Origin: Carpediemonas membranifera
Taxonomy: Eukaryota > Fornicata
NCBI GenBank assembly: GCA_019828565.1
Contig: JAHDYR010000066.1
Span: 496,001 to 560,000 of the forward strand
Direction: 5' to 3'
DNA: 64,000 nucleotides
The notes beneath the pieces were generated by a model, which was given only the letters and a program-made list of their open reading frames with translations, did no database searches and was not told the origin of the DNA. The position numbers and the translations under genes are program-made. Below are positions 10,053-18,551 of the stretch, piece after piece; position 1 is the stretch's first letter; each line of letters starts with the position of its first letter.

Positions 10053-10529
10053 GGCTTCAGTAAACGTTTCATCCGTGTGTGGAAGTGTCAAGACGGATCA
10101 GTGGGCGTAGTTCGAGGCTGGGGCGGCAGAGACTGGCCATAAATCCGTGTGATGTCAAACCACTGAGCCTCCGTATCCGCTGTAACTATAAGTTCATTGC
10201 ACATGATGATAGACTGTGACAGATCCATTATAAATCACTTCAAACATGGTGGGACCACTACAAATTTCAACAAATAATGACCTGGGAAGTCGTAGAAGTC
10301 AATGTGTCAGTGACAGGTGGGGGAGGGTCGGCCCAAGCAGCGCCCAACAGACAGTATGAGGGGTGAGTCGTGTCGCCTGGCCGGGTCGCAAACAAGTTGC
10401 CACTGAAGTTTGGAGCAAGGACCTCACAGGCGGGCAATCATAGGTACTCGGGATACCGGTGGTCACTGGGGTGAAGAGAAGTCGACAGCAGATAAATGTC
10501 ACCCGGCCGGAGAATGGCAATCGTGGGCT

Positions 10530-10685
10530 GGTCCAGAGGCGTTTTTTAATGGTCACAGGCTCACGCACTTAGCAACCTGGTTAACCCGAGACGTTATTTA
10601 TTATCAGCAAGCGGAGGGACTCAATTTTTTGTTAGCCCGTGTCGCTGATAAAACACCATTAGCCATCTTTAATCCACTCGAGTGA
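10530..10685 (+). pseudogene. AT-rich coding-like fragment of unknown origin
   Basis: The frame ending at 10685 carries about 50 residues that look protein-like (WLTRDVIYYQQ, LNFLLARVADK, LAIFNPLE). The codons are A/T-ending (TTA, TTT, AAT, ATT, GAT), unlike the strongly G/C-ending codons of neighbouring genes. I do not recognise the family. It could be a fragment of a transferred or contaminating bacterial gene, or chance. Confidence 0.25.
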
Positions 10686-10913
10686 GTGGTGGACTACGAC
10701 AACGAGAGTGATACCACGGACGAGGTCATTCCAGCGGTGTGGCTTGCCATTCACTCATGCATGAACCGGAGCCAACCAACTGAAAAGCAAAGGGAAGCAG
10801 CCAACCCAACAGCATTGTCGCAACCCATAAGGCACGCGCTGGCCCATTATAGGTATACTTCTACTTACTGCCATTCTGACTCTCCAACTGAGTCGTGGAC
10901 GCGACCCCTGAGC

Positions 10914-11042
10914 CTCGCACTTTAGACCGCAGATGAGTCCACTACACCCGACCTTCACGCAAGCTTAAAGTGCGAGAGTCGTGGAGTCACCCTGCGTGAC
11001 TCCACTCCACGACTTTAACTCAATTAATACACGACTTTAACT
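10914..11042. repeat. Nested inverted and direct repeats beside Fanzor-like copy B
   Basis: CTCGCACTTTA (10914-10924) is inverted as TAAAGTGCGAG (10966-10976). AGTCGTGGAGTCA (10977-10989) is inverted in 10997-11014, with a 5-nt duplication of TCCAC. The 13-mer CACGACTTTAACT occurs directly at 11008-11020 and 11030-11042. AGTCGTGGA also occurs at 10891-10899. This may be the end of another small mobile element. Confidence 0.5.
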
Positions 11043-12411
11043 GTTGCCAACTCCAAGACAGGGCCTGAAAGGAACGATCAAAGTGCCAAGCTGTACCTGA
11101 TCCTCGTTAACCATGTTAAGATCGACGACAATGTTATACCTCTTGAGAAGGGGAACTATCTCTCTCGCGAACTTTCGATATGGCGCGCAAGGAATGAACA
11201 TACCAGCAGGCGTGGTGAATCCCGAGCTCCCGTAGAAGACTTTCAGGCGAATGGGGGTGGCGATGGGATGGTGGCGACGCCAACCGAACTCCCGAGCCAA
11301 CTGTTGGCCGCAGCGGGCGAAGTGCTTCTGGCGAAGGATGTGGTTCGCAAAGCGCACTTGGCGGAAAGACTTACGCATTCCAGCCTCGAAAATGTCGTTC
11401 GCGTTGTCCAGCACAAACCTAATAGAGTTGTTGATACTCACTAGTCTTGTGCTCTTGAACGACGCGGCCGTCATATCAAAGCCGAAACTTGGCGTCTTAG
11501 TGTATCCGCACTTTGGAAGGACGCCGGAGCTGGTGGAGCCATCGGGGTGCCTGATGTAATACCCTCCGATGGACCTCGCGCCCGGGTCGAACCCCATGAG
11601 GTGGGCATCAGGATCCGGCGCGGGCGGAGCATCGGCATTATTGGTCCCGAGTCGGGGGCGCTCTTTCTCCCGCCCTTTCGCTCGCTTTCGAACAGGCATG
11701 CTCGCATCATGTTGTGGCCGATAGTGGCCGAAGCCTCTCTTAATCGTCACCGCCACACAGACCCCATCGGTGCTCAGGCTGAGCAGACGGCCCATTGACC
11801 TTGGGTTGTTCTGGTATGGTTCCTCCTGCTCTTCTGTCAACGGTTTGGTGGCGTGTGGGAGTGTGGGATTAATTCCCACACGATGACAGAAGTTCCCGTT
11901 CAGTAGGCCCATCGTTTCACCGTAGGCCATGAAGCCCGGTCGGACGGGGGCCATGGGCACGATCGGCACGAGGCGAGGCTGGCGGAGCGACATCGAGTAC
12001 TCCCCGTTGAAGTGGCTGATGAGGCCACTCAACTTCTCCACTCCGTCTGCAATTGCCCAGACGCAAGAGAGAATGCGTGGGGCAGCCTCGGAGACTGGGA
12101 GCCCGTCGTTCTCACCCATGTGAGCCGCCCAGAACAGCGAGGGGGAGACACGCGAGGATCACAGGGTTGACCCTGCCGAGGATGGCGTGAACGCCGGCCA
12201 ACTCCTGCTGGAAGAAGGCCGGAGAGCCAACACCTGCGAGAGCCTCTTCGAGTCGGGCGAGGCTGCCCTGTAGCCTGTCACGGTACGTCTTCACCGTGCG
12301 GGCGAGCCACAGCTTCACAGAGTTGGCGTATCGGGTGAACCACGCCCGGAGACTGGGACTCACTCCATACGACGATACGATGAGCCATGAGCATGCGACG
12401 ATGAACACCAT
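11037..12411 (-). pseudogene. Frameshifted Fanzor-like ORF, copy B
   Basis: The reading frame equivalent to copy A is broken by one extra G in the G-run near 12141-12146. The N-terminal part (from the ATG at 12411) ends at 12112 about 100 residues in. The remaining 360 residues are open from 12119 to 11037. The TDG block, GFDPGARS and KVFYGSSGF motifs are identical to copy A. The C-terminus diverges after EDQVQ: copy B ends in a different 12-residue tail read from flanking DNA, so it too lacks the zinc ribbon. This copy is almost certainly inactive as a full-length protein unless translation restarts downstream. Confidence 0.65.
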
Positions 12412-12629
12412 TACCAGCCTATACAAGTGTAGAAGTGAATTTAATGTGGAATAGAAGACAATGAGACGACGTGTGAGCGATTGTGATGTTTGCAGCTGTG
12501 CTGACGTCCACGAAGATGACGCTTTGTGGAAGCCCTGGAGAAGACGATCTCCCTACCGACTTAAGACGTGAGTAGGAGGGAGACAGGTCAGTGTTGCGCA
12601 GTGTAAACACATTGTTCGACCCTTCAATA
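11081..12629 (-). mobile_element. Fanzor-like element copy B
   Basis: This 1,549-bp block matches copy A at 2905-4452 with only a handful of substitutions and one inserted G near 12144. It has the same orientation as copy A, and the two flank the giant Tmc-like gene. The flanks differ completely, so this is a dispersed copy or recombination product and not a tandem duplication including neighbours. Its hairpin end lies only about 50 bp from the start codon of the RBM39-like gene. Confidence 0.75.
12505..12622. repeat. Hairpin-forming repeat, copy 2 (inside Fanzor-like copy B)
   Basis: Same layout as copy 1: TCCAC/GTGGA, then GCCCTG (12532-12537) facing CAGGTC (12584-12589), one mismatch against copy 1. 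Inner CCTAC/GTAGG and TCTC/GAGA stems are intact, and GTTCGACCC lies at 12614-12622. It ends just upstream of the RBM39-like gene. Confidence 0.6.
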
Positions 12630-12670
12630 GCACTTTAACCCGGTCCTTATCCTGCGAAGTCAAAGTCACG

Positions 12671-13585
12671 ATGGCCGATTATGACCGAAGGGACCGTCAT
12701 AGGAGGAGACAAACATATGGCAGACGCGAGGAACGTCCAAGGAGGTCAGAATATGATCGCAAATTGAGGCAAGCGGAACGAGATGATGATCAATCGACGA
12801 AAAGAACAGTGTGCGTTACCAACCTTGATATGCGTGTTACCGAGGATGAATTGCGGTCGCTACTGAAGGTTATTGGCGATATTGAGGCGGTCAGTTTCGT
12901 ACGGGACCGTAATTCGGGCAAGTCCAAGGGTATCGCCTACGTGCAGTTCGTCCATGACTGGACTGTCAACACGGCCGTCAAGCAGAGCGGCATGTTGACT
13001 CTAAAGGGCCAACCGGTGCATATAGCTATTCCGGACATCGCGCACCAACCGACCTCGATGACTGCCCGCCGTCAGAAGGCCATCGTCCTCGTAGTCACCA
13101 AACTTCCGGCGGATATGTCCCAGAGAGACATCCGGGAGCTGTTCAGGAAGTTTGGAATGGTGGACTACGTCGACATGAAGGGCTATGACGCCCGCACCGG
13201 CGACGGTTCCGTACTCGTCCGTTTCGCCCGCTTCGACGAGGGCTCGGCCGCAGTGTCGTTCTGGAAAACACACAAGCTGCTAGAGAAGACTATCTCAGTC
13301 CGGCCCGCGAGCGAGGTGAGCCGCATCGAGTCCGCGGACCCTGCCATCTCCCTCATGGACGCCGTTGCCAGACTCCAGGGCGAGTCGGGCGAGAGGGAGG
13401 CGGAGAGCGTCACCGGGGGTGTGCGGATGACGAACCTCATGCGGTCGCAGCTATCGCTAGCCTGGGGCGATGAGGAGGAGGGCCCGATGGCCGCAGCGCT
13501 CAAGGGCGCCCAGGCGTTTGTTGCCAAGGGACGACAGATGTCCCGCCAGGAGAAATTCGAGCAGTACTCCCGCGGGACAGCGTAG
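12671..13585 (+). CDS. RBM39/CAPER-like RNA-binding protein, two RRMs
   Basis: 304 residues with an Arg/Asp-rich N-terminus (1-44). RRM1 (about 46-120) has RNP2 VCVTNL and RNP1 KGIAYVQF. RRM2 (about 138-211) has degenerate RNPs. The string DRNSGKSKGIAYV in RRM1 closely resembles the RBM39/CC1-like splicing factor family. A C-terminal UHM RRM, present in animal RBM39, is absent, so this is a shortened relative or another two-RRM splicing factor. Its role in splicing is inferred; the window does contain introns. The upstream region is the end of Fanzor-like copy B, plus the shared motif CTTATCCTGCG about 20 bp before the ATG. Confidence 0.72.
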   Translation: MADYDRRDRHRRRQTYGRREERPRRSEYDRKLRQAERDDDQSTKRTVCVTNLDMRVTEDELRSLLKVIGDIEAVSFVRDRNSGKSKGIAYVQFVHDWTVNTAVKQSGMLTLKGQPVHIAIPDIAHQPTSMTARRQKAIVLVVTKLPADMSQRDIRELFRKFGMVDYVDMKGYDARTGDGSVLVRFARFDEGSAAVSFWKTHKLLEKTISVRPASEVSRIESADPAISLMDAVARLQGESGEREAESVTGGVRMTNLMRSQLSLAWGDEEEGPMAAALKGAQAFVAKGRQMSRQEKFEQYSRGTA

Positions 13586-13688
13586 CCCCAGCCCAACGCG
13601 GACCGAGGGGCAGTAATAAAGCTGGCAGAGCGATATTTACGTGATTTACGGGTCGACGTATAGAATTCCCGCACAGAAGTGAACACAT

Positions 13689-14918
13689 ATGAACAAACTA
13701 ACAAGCATTGAGCTCGGGCGTGTGCTCACTGTCCTTCAAGAGCTCATTGACAAATACAAGATGCTTCATGAGCTAACCGACGATGTGTTTGGCATTGACG
13801 ACGATGAATTTGCCCGCACGGAGCAACCACTGGACGTTGCTGAGATTATTGGCGCCGACAAGGCTCAAACACTGATCAAATACGTGCAACAGCGTATTCG
13901 GTACCAGCGCATCCTGCAGCAACTCGAGGAGTGCCGCACGGTGTCGACGAAGACAGCGATGCTCAAGGACGTCCAGAGCCAGGCCGTGGAGGTCGAGCGC
14001 ACCTTCCAGCATGCAGCGAGTGAGGCTGCGGCCGTCATGGTCCAGGCCCCCGAGCTGTACCGGCAGATCATGGTCCACCGCGCCCACGGAGCCCTGCCCA
14101 CGAACCCGCCAGACGCCAGCATGACGGCGTTTATTGAGATCCTACACGGGCTGTACGAGCTGATGGAGACCCGTATGTCGATGTCCGTCGACGAGGACCG
14201 TGAGCGGGGCGAGCACGCCCTAGAGATGGCCATACGGGAGAAGCGGGCCACGAGCACGCTAAAACAGCTCGAGAAGGAGCTCGAGGACAAGCAGCATCTG
14301 CACACGAAGACCGTCGACGACCTCGACGACCGATGCACGAAGCTCCAGGCACAACTGCAGGACGTCATCACGACGGCAGCCACGCTCATCAAGAACCTCG
14401 AGGCCAAGACGGCGCAGGACGAGGAGGCCGATGCCGAGACCCACGCTCAGAACATGAAGCAGCTTGCTGAGGACCGTGGCAAGTTGCTCGACGCCCTCGC
14501 CGAGGCGTCCGCCGCCAACAAAGAGAAGGAACTGTTGCTGCGGAAAAAGAAGGTCCGTGCTGAGGCGAACGTCGCCGCGATTATCGCGAAGTACGACGCC
14601 GACCTGCTAGTGCTGGACAAGAAGCTTCAGGGGCTGCGGCGGAAGTTCGCCAAAGAGAGCGCTGAGATCGAGGTGCTGGAGGAGAAGCTCAAGGACCTCG
14701 CCGAGAAGAAGCGGGGCGAGGAGCTCGTGGCCGAGCGGGCGGCGCTGGAGCAGAAGCGGCACTACTGGCTGACGAAGCGGGCCTCAGACATGTTCGCGAT
14801 GAAGATACAGCGGGCATGGAGGGCTTACAAGGCATACAAGGCCGAGATGGCCGCACTGCGCAAGGGGAAGGGAAAGAAGGGCAAGAAGGGAAAGAAGGGG
14901 AAGAAGGGGAAGAAGTAG
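13689..14918 (+). CDS. DRC10-like (IQCD) nexin-dynein regulatory complex subunit
   Basis: 409 residues, almost entirely coiled coil from about 55 to 365. The N-terminal block TSIELGRVLTVLQELIDKYKML resembles the conserved DRC10 N-terminus. Near the C-terminus an IQ motif (MKIQRAWRAYKAY, about 375-388) is followed by a Lys-Gly tail KGKKGKKGKKGKK, also typical of the DRC9/DRC10 pair. The complex links axonemal doublet microtubules and controls inner dynein arms. DRC9 (IQCG) is the main alternative because the two are paralogues. Confidence 0.6.
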   Translation: MNKLTSIELGRVLTVLQELIDKYKMLHELTDDVFGIDDDEFARTEQPLDVAEIIGADKAQTLIKYVQQRIRYQRILQQLEECRTVSTKTAMLKDVQSQAVEVERTFQHAASEAAAVMVQAPELYRQIMVHRAHGALPTNPPDASMTAFIEILHGLYELMETRMSMSVDEDRERGEHALEMAIREKRATSTLKQLEKELEDKQHLHTKTVDDLDDRCTKLQAQLQDVITTAATLIKNLEAKTAQDEEADAETHAQNMKQLAEDRGKLLDALAEASAANKEKELLLRKKKVRAEANVAAIIAKYDADLLVLDKKLQGLRRKFAKESAEIEVLEEKLKDLAEKKRGEELVAERAALEQKRHYWLTKRASDMFAMKIQRAWRAYKAYKAEMAALRKGKGKKGKKGKKGKKGKK

Positions 14919-15059
14919 ACCAGCGCACTTGTGTAAATACGACGCCACCCACCCACCGGCAGAGCCCAGTCGGTCATTCGATCTGTGTGTACAACTTTTA
15001 CAAAGTCTCACAGTGGGTCGCGAGCTTGCTTGTCGTGCAAGAATACTCCTTGAGTAACA

Positions 15060-15671
15060 ATGGAAGGATCCATCAGCACACCTACTGATGCTATAGAAGA
15101 GAGCACCGTCTTCCAGTTCACTTTAGCCTGGGGACCATCCCGAACAAACCATTCCATTCAGCATGTGGTGAAAGCAACGATGATCGGGCCAGATCCCATT
15201 TATGCCAGAAAGAAATCGGTCCGTGTTGTCCGCCCACAGTCCACTTCTGCCAGCCGAGTGGAATCGGCCGAGAACTCTGCTGACGAGGAGGAGATGCCCG
15301 AGGAGGACGACGAGATGGCGTTCCTCAACACACATCTGACGCAGCGGCAGCTTAGTAGGATCGCTTCCGAGGCGAACGGAACCTACAAGTCCGTGGGCTT
15401 CGAGCGAAAGACAGCTGCCCCGCTCTCCGAGGAGGAGCAGGCAAGACGCAAGGCCGTCAACACCAGGAGGAAGAGGCAACAGGTCCAGCGGGTGATTGCG
15501 GACGCCGAGGCGGTATACCGTCGCCTGCTCAACCCGCAGTCGAGCAAGAAGGCGACATCCGCGGCCCCCAAGCGGGTTACGCTGGGCAAGGGCATCCACA
15601 CGGTGTACAGCAAGAAGGGCGTATTCGTTGGGTTGCCAAAGGGCGGGCCCAAGGATCTCCGCCTTCGGTGA
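15060..15671 (+). CDS. PAPA-1-like protein, candidate INO80 subunit (INO80B/Ies2)
   Basis: 203 residues. An acidic segment (EEEMPEEDDE, about 76-85) precedes the helical basic block LSEEEQARRKAVNTRRKRQQ with a following RLLNPQSSKK (about 122-165). That pattern, ARRK...RRK+Q followed by RLL and Lys, resembles the PAPA-1-like region of Ies2/INO80B, an activator of the INO80 chromatin remodeller. The C-terminal PHIT/HIT zinc finger of animal INO80B is absent, as in yeast Ies2. The assignment rests on one short region and is tentative. Its 3' end lies 41 bp from the convergent end of RPS5 copy 2. Confidence 0.42.
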   Translation: MEGSISTPTDAIEESTVFQFTLAWGPSRTNHSIQHVVKATMIGPDPIYARKKSVRVVRPQSTSASRVESAENSADEEEMPEEDDEMAFLNTHLTQRQLSRIASEANGTYKSVGFERKTAAPLSEEEQARRKAVNTRRKRQQVQRVIADAEAVYRRLLNPQSSKKATSAAPKRVTLGKGIHTVYSKKGVFVGLPKGGPKDLRLR

Positions 15672-15712
15672 GCCTGACGATTAGTAATAAAATGACCGGG
15701 CCGGGCGTTTAT

Positions 15713-16313
15713 TTAACGGTTGGAGACGGCGACGCGCTCGAGCTCGTCCTTCTTCTTGAGGGCGTAGGACTTGGTGTCGTTGTTGGCGGCGGCGATCAGC
15801 TCCTCGCAGAGGCACTCAGCGATGGTCTTGATGTTACGGAAGGAGGCGTTGCGGGCGCCGTTGGAGAGGAGGAAGAGGGACTGGTTGACGCGGCGGAGGG
15901 GGGCGACATCGACGGCCTGGCGACGGGCGACACCACCACGGCCGATACGGGTGGAATCCTCACGGGCACCGCAGTTCTGGACGGCGTTGACGAGGATCTG
16001 GAGGGGGTTCTCGCCGGTGAAGAGGTGGATGAGGTCGAAGGTGTGCTCGACGATCTTCATGGCCATCATCTTCTTGCCGGTGTTGCGGCCGTGGTACATC
16101 ATGGAGTTGGTGAGGCGCTCGACGATGGGGCAGGAAGCCTTCTTGAAACGCTTGGCGCTCCAGCGACCGGCGGAGTGGGGAACACGGAGGGGAGTGATGG
16201 TGATGTAGTCCTCAAGGGAGAGGTCCTCGCACTTGATATCCTCAAAGCTCCTGGGGTAAGATTGGCACGTGTACGGCTACAAACCACTTGCCGAAAAGCA
16301 GCTGGGACTCCAT
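15713..16313 (-). CDS. RPS5: Ribosomal protein S5 (uS7), copy 2, inverted, one intron
   Basis: Exons 16285-16313 and 15713-16250 on the minus strand, with the 34-bp intron at 16251-16284 identical to that of copy 1. The predicted protein is identical over all aligned residues. Similarity continues through the 5' flank to about 16390 and stops about 10 bp after the stop codon, so the duplicated block is roughly 690 bp and includes the promoter region. It is divergently arranged with the DCAF7 gene (291 bp shared upstream region). Both copies look functional. Confidence 0.96.
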
Positions 16314-16604
16314 TCTTGTTCTCGGGGAGAAAAGGCTCAGCCTTGCGTGAAAAAAAGTTGCGACGCCGGACGGCCTCGCGACGCTGCGGGGCGTGCGCGT
16401 GTATGTTGTACAGTGTCCAGCTGGTGTCAATTGTTGCAATAGCATTACATCTTCGTCGTCAGTTCCATCAAGGCCATCCCCCATTCATCCCAAGCAGCCC
16501 ACTAAACAGCAGACATTCATCTGTCACGAGGGGTTGAGTCGTCTGAGGGCCGATCAAAAGTCCCTTCATGATTGGAGTGTCATTCGGGAGAGATTGACAA
16601 AACC

Positions 16605-17624
16605 ATGAGCGCTGCAGCGAAAGATGACAGTAATCAACTATTTAGTCTTACTTGGTTCGAAAGAAGTGGACTGGCATCACCAACACAACTATTAGTTGGT
16701 TCATTCTCCTCTTTTGAACAGAATTCTCTCGTCGTGCTTTCATACGACGTAGAGAACCGCACTGTACAACAGACTCAGCGAATTAATCATCATTATGCAC
16801 CCCTTGCCCTGGAAGTTGCGCCCAAGCTGAACAACGGAATCGTGGCCAGCTGCAGCGATAACGTATACATTTGGGACCTCCGCGCGGAGCCAGCTGCGGG
16901 GCAAGAAACCATCCCATATGCTCTAAGCGAGACAGCGCAGGCGGCTTCTGTTGTTCCAATCTGTGCGCTGTCATGGGACCCGGTCATGGACGGCCTGCTC
17001 GTGGCCGGCCAGATGGACTCGACCTGCACTATCTGGGACGTCGAGAAGCGGGCACAGACCATATCGTTCCGAGGTGGGTCCCAGGAGCTGCTGGACGTCC
17101 AATTCTGCCCCAGCTCCAGGCTCATTGGCACCGCAGCCATTGACGGCGCCCTTCGTCTTATAGACATGCGGACTGACCCCAAGAGGCCGTCTGTCACGGT
17201 GACCTACGAGCACCCTAACCTGGCACCGGTGACGGGCCTCCACTGGTACCCGCAGGACACGAACCTCATTGCCTGCTCGACAGCTGCCCCCAATGAACTC
17301 CTGCTCCTCGACATCCGCAAGCCAGGGGAGGTCATCGTCTCCGAGACATCGGAGTCTGCCGTCGTCGACATGGCGTGGGCTCCACAGTCAACGCTGCCCA
17401 AGACAATCGCCGAGACTAGCGAGGACAGGCGTCTTCGTATCAGGGCGTTCGGTGGGAGCGAGACCATGTACGAGCAGGGTGAGCATCTGGTGGGTGAGCC
17501 GGGCCAGGTGGCGTGGCGACCGGGGGTCAACCCTGTCGTCGCCGCCGTGGCTGGGTCTACCGTGACGCTGTGGGATACAGAAGCTGGGCATGGCGTATCG
17601 TGCTCGGTTAACATGTGTACGTGA
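16605..17624 (+). CDS. DCAF7: DCAF7/WDR68-type WD40 protein
   Basis: 339 residues forming a WD40 propeller. ATG 16605 is chosen; the frame is open 33 bp upstream but only from a TTG. The block MDSTCTIWDVEKRAQ, then DGALRLIDMR and APNELLLLDIRKPGE, then VVDMAWAPQS and DRRLRIRAF, follow the blade signatures of DCAF7/WDR68 and plant TTG1. That family scaffolds DYRK/HIPK kinases and CUL4-DDB1 ligases. The function here is inferred from the family. The C-terminus is short compared with the last blade of animal proteins. Confidence 0.85.
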   Translation: MSAAAKDDSNQLFSLTWFERSGLASPTQLLVGSFSSFEQNSLVVLSYDVENRTVQQTQRINHHYAPLALEVAPKLNNGIVASCSDNVYIWDLRAEPAAGQETIPYALSETAQAASVVPICALSWDPVMDGLLVAGQMDSTCTIWDVEKRAQTISFRGGSQELLDVQFCPSSRLIGTAAIDGALRLIDMRTDPKRPSVTVTYEHPNLAPVTGLHWYPQDTNLIACSTAAPNELLLLDIRKPGEVIVSETSESAVVDMAWAPQSTLPKTIAETSEDRRLRIRAFGGSETMYEQGEHLVGEPGQVAWRPGVNPVVAAVAGSTVTLWDTEAGHGVSCSVNMCT

Positions 17625-17848
17625 GCCCACTGTTGATATGCTCACTCTGTTCACGGATAAACGTTTGGCTCGAAGGATATCGCTCGTGAGCATTCCGACT
17701 CAATTGCCGGAAACGAGTCCACCAGAAATTATGAAGCATGGTACATACTGCACTGCACTCATAGGCTCCCTTGCCCAGCCATTAGTCGTCAAATCAACAG
17801 GCGAGTAATTGCACTTTAGCTCAAGTTTTTTTTCCTCAAAACTTTTTC

Positions 17849-17863
17849 GGGAAAAAAAGTTCC
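17849..17863 (+). promoter_or_regulatory. Candidate ribosomal-protein promoter motif (RPS10)
   Basis: GGGAAAAAAAGTTCC, 21 bp before the RPS10 ATG, within an inverted repeat AACTTTTT...GAAAAAAAGTT. Similar, in reverse orientation, to the tract in front of both RPS5 copies. Confidence 0.3.
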
Positions 17864-17883
17864 TTTCGTCGCTTGGATCAGTA

Positions 17884-18284
17884 ATGGGTTATCACATCCC
17901 TAAGGCTAACAGACGCACTGTGTACGAGTACCTTATCAAGGGTTTGTTCATTTATACGCTTGATTTTATCCAGAGGGCGTCATGGTCGTCAAGGCTGATC
18001 AGAACCTCCCCCGCCACGCTGACCTGAAGCTTCCCAACCTCCACGTCATGCTTATCATGCGTTCCATGGAGTCCCGCGGCTACGTCCGCAAGCAGTTCGC
18101 CTGGAAGGTTCAGTACTGGTTCCTCACCGATGAGGGCATCAACTTCATCCGTTCCGAGCTCAACCTTCCCGAGCAGGTTGTCCCCGAGACCATGAAGGCC
18201 AAGGCCCCCGCTCCTCGTGCTGAGCGCCGCGAGTTCCGCCGTGACCGCCCTCGCCGCACCGACCAGCGCCAGATGCGTTCCTAA
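17884..18284 (+). CDS. RPS10: Ribosomal protein S10 (eS10), one intron
   Basis: Exons 17884-17941 and 17974-18284 give 122 residues. The 32-bp intron at 17942-17973 (GTTTGT...ATCCAG) splits a Glu codon and restores YEYLIKEGVMVVKAD. Plectin/S10 domain features are PNLHVMLIMRSMESRGYV, KQFAWKVQYWFLTDEGINFIR and NLPEQVVPETMK. The tail is short and Arg-rich and ends in RQMRS. It is a 40S beak-region protein. AATAAA lies a few bases after the stop. Confidence 0.95.
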
Positions 18285-18551
18285 GCAATAAAGTGCTGCG
18301 TCATAAATAAAACGGAAACATGAATCAGGCAATCAAGATGAACGGGTACTGATGCAGCCCAGCAATGGTTTCGCGAGGAGTCGAGCCCTGATGATCTTGC
18401 ATCAAAACTGGTCGACCTGAAATGGCAAGAATTATCTGACACTCATTGCTCTCCTGTAAGTCTTCGAATTGACTTGCTTGGCCTTGCCAGGTCCTCAGGA
18501 CCGGAACGGGGACGTCGTCTCGTCCTAAACTGCTGCCAGCCAAAATTCTCA

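Larger units (their letters stand above)
10053..11080. other. Gene-poor stretch with AT-rich open segment and inverted repeats
   Basis: About 1 kb between the Tmc-like gene and Fanzor-like copy B, with no convincing native gene. It contains an AT-rich open segment (10530-10685) and nested inverted and direct repeats (10889-11042), described separately. Another small open frame (10686-10925) has no ATG in native context and no recognisable domain. Confidence 0.5.
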
